Of a DNA stretch of 64,000 bases, positions 63,886 to 64,000 are shown in pieces. Below the pieces are notes generated by a model. It was given only the letters and a program-made list of their open reading frames with translations, searched no databases and had not been told where the DNA came from. Each line of letters starts with the position of its first letter. Within the stretch, counting starts at the first letter, position 1. The DNA comes from Arcuatula senhousia (lineage: Eukaryota; Mollusca; Bivalvia; Mytilida; Mytilidae), in assembly GCA_963971305.1 (NCBI GenBank), contig OZ020306.1, positions 34,617,512 through 34,681,511 on the forward strand, in the 5' to 3' direction. Position numbers and translations under genes: made by a program.

Positions 63886-64000
63886 ATACCCCCACTCGTA
63901 AGAGAGGGGGCTATATTGCAATCACCTTGTCCGTCCGTCCGTCCGTCCGTCCGTCTGTCCGTCCGGTTCAATTTCTCTGCTTCTACTGGATGGATTGGTT
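63886..64000 (-). mobile_element. TACCCCCACTCG repeat, cut by window end
   Basis: The reverse complement closely matches the right ~115 bp of 38611-39005 (AGCTATATTGCAATCACCTT, GTCCGTCCGTCC, TCTGCTTCTACT). Confidence 0.8.

Overview
This window looks like nuclear DNA of a bivalve mollusc, most likely a mussel (Mytilidae). The reasons are AT-rich sequence, intron-containing omega-class glutathione transferase genes, a TRIM-PHR protein gene, Penelope-like retroelements of the permuted Naiad type, and dense MITE/SINE families. The species is inferred from general character, not from a search. All three recognised host genes lie on the minus strand.

Positions 1-24661 hold a very large 29-bp minisatellite array of roughly 540 units (about 15.9 kb of repeat), broken up by mobile DNA. 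These are a decayed Naiad-type Penelope element (172-2605), an inverted 3' piece of the same family (3347-4177), a non-autonomous DNA element with CCCTTAC ends (6040-7219), a nearly complete Naiad element with an intact 998-aa GIY-YIG plus reverse transcriptase ORF (10624-14173), and a 5'-truncated minus-strand Naiad copy (19771-20383). Kilobase-scale blocks of the array are paralogous, and each of two insertions has its uninterrupted counterpart in the sister block. A further probable insertion (24665-26322) separates the array from two outlying units.

From 24.7 to 33 kb there is repeat-rich intergenic DNA with a third kind of Penelope-type RT fragment (29275-30453, minus) and a small MITE containing internal tandem repeats (31098-31524).

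From 33.1 to 52.5 kb there are two tandem GST-omega genes. Gene A (33105-37020) can be rebuilt completely in five exons encoding 236 aa with active-site Cys28. Gene B has exons 5 to 2 at 39278-44539 and a doubtful 7-nt first exon. A nearly perfect 4.84-kb tandem duplication (42860-47697 / 47698-52535) has doubled exon 2 and flanking intron. The introns carry a SINE in each gene (opposite orientations, each with its own 12-13 bp target duplication), a 2-kb Harbinger-like element, MITEs and satellite-like repeats.

From 52.5 to 64 kb there are a 381-bp tandem duplication, a Naiad 3' remnant, a (CT)n tract, a single-exon TRIM E3-ligase-type gene with RING, two B-boxes, coiled coil and PHR domain (54815-56440), then gene-poor DNA with several inverted-repeat elements and tandem repeats. 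The host genes belong to detoxification/redox (GSTO) and ubiquitin signalling (TRIM). Nothing suggests an operon or a shared pathway beyond paralogy of the two GSTs.
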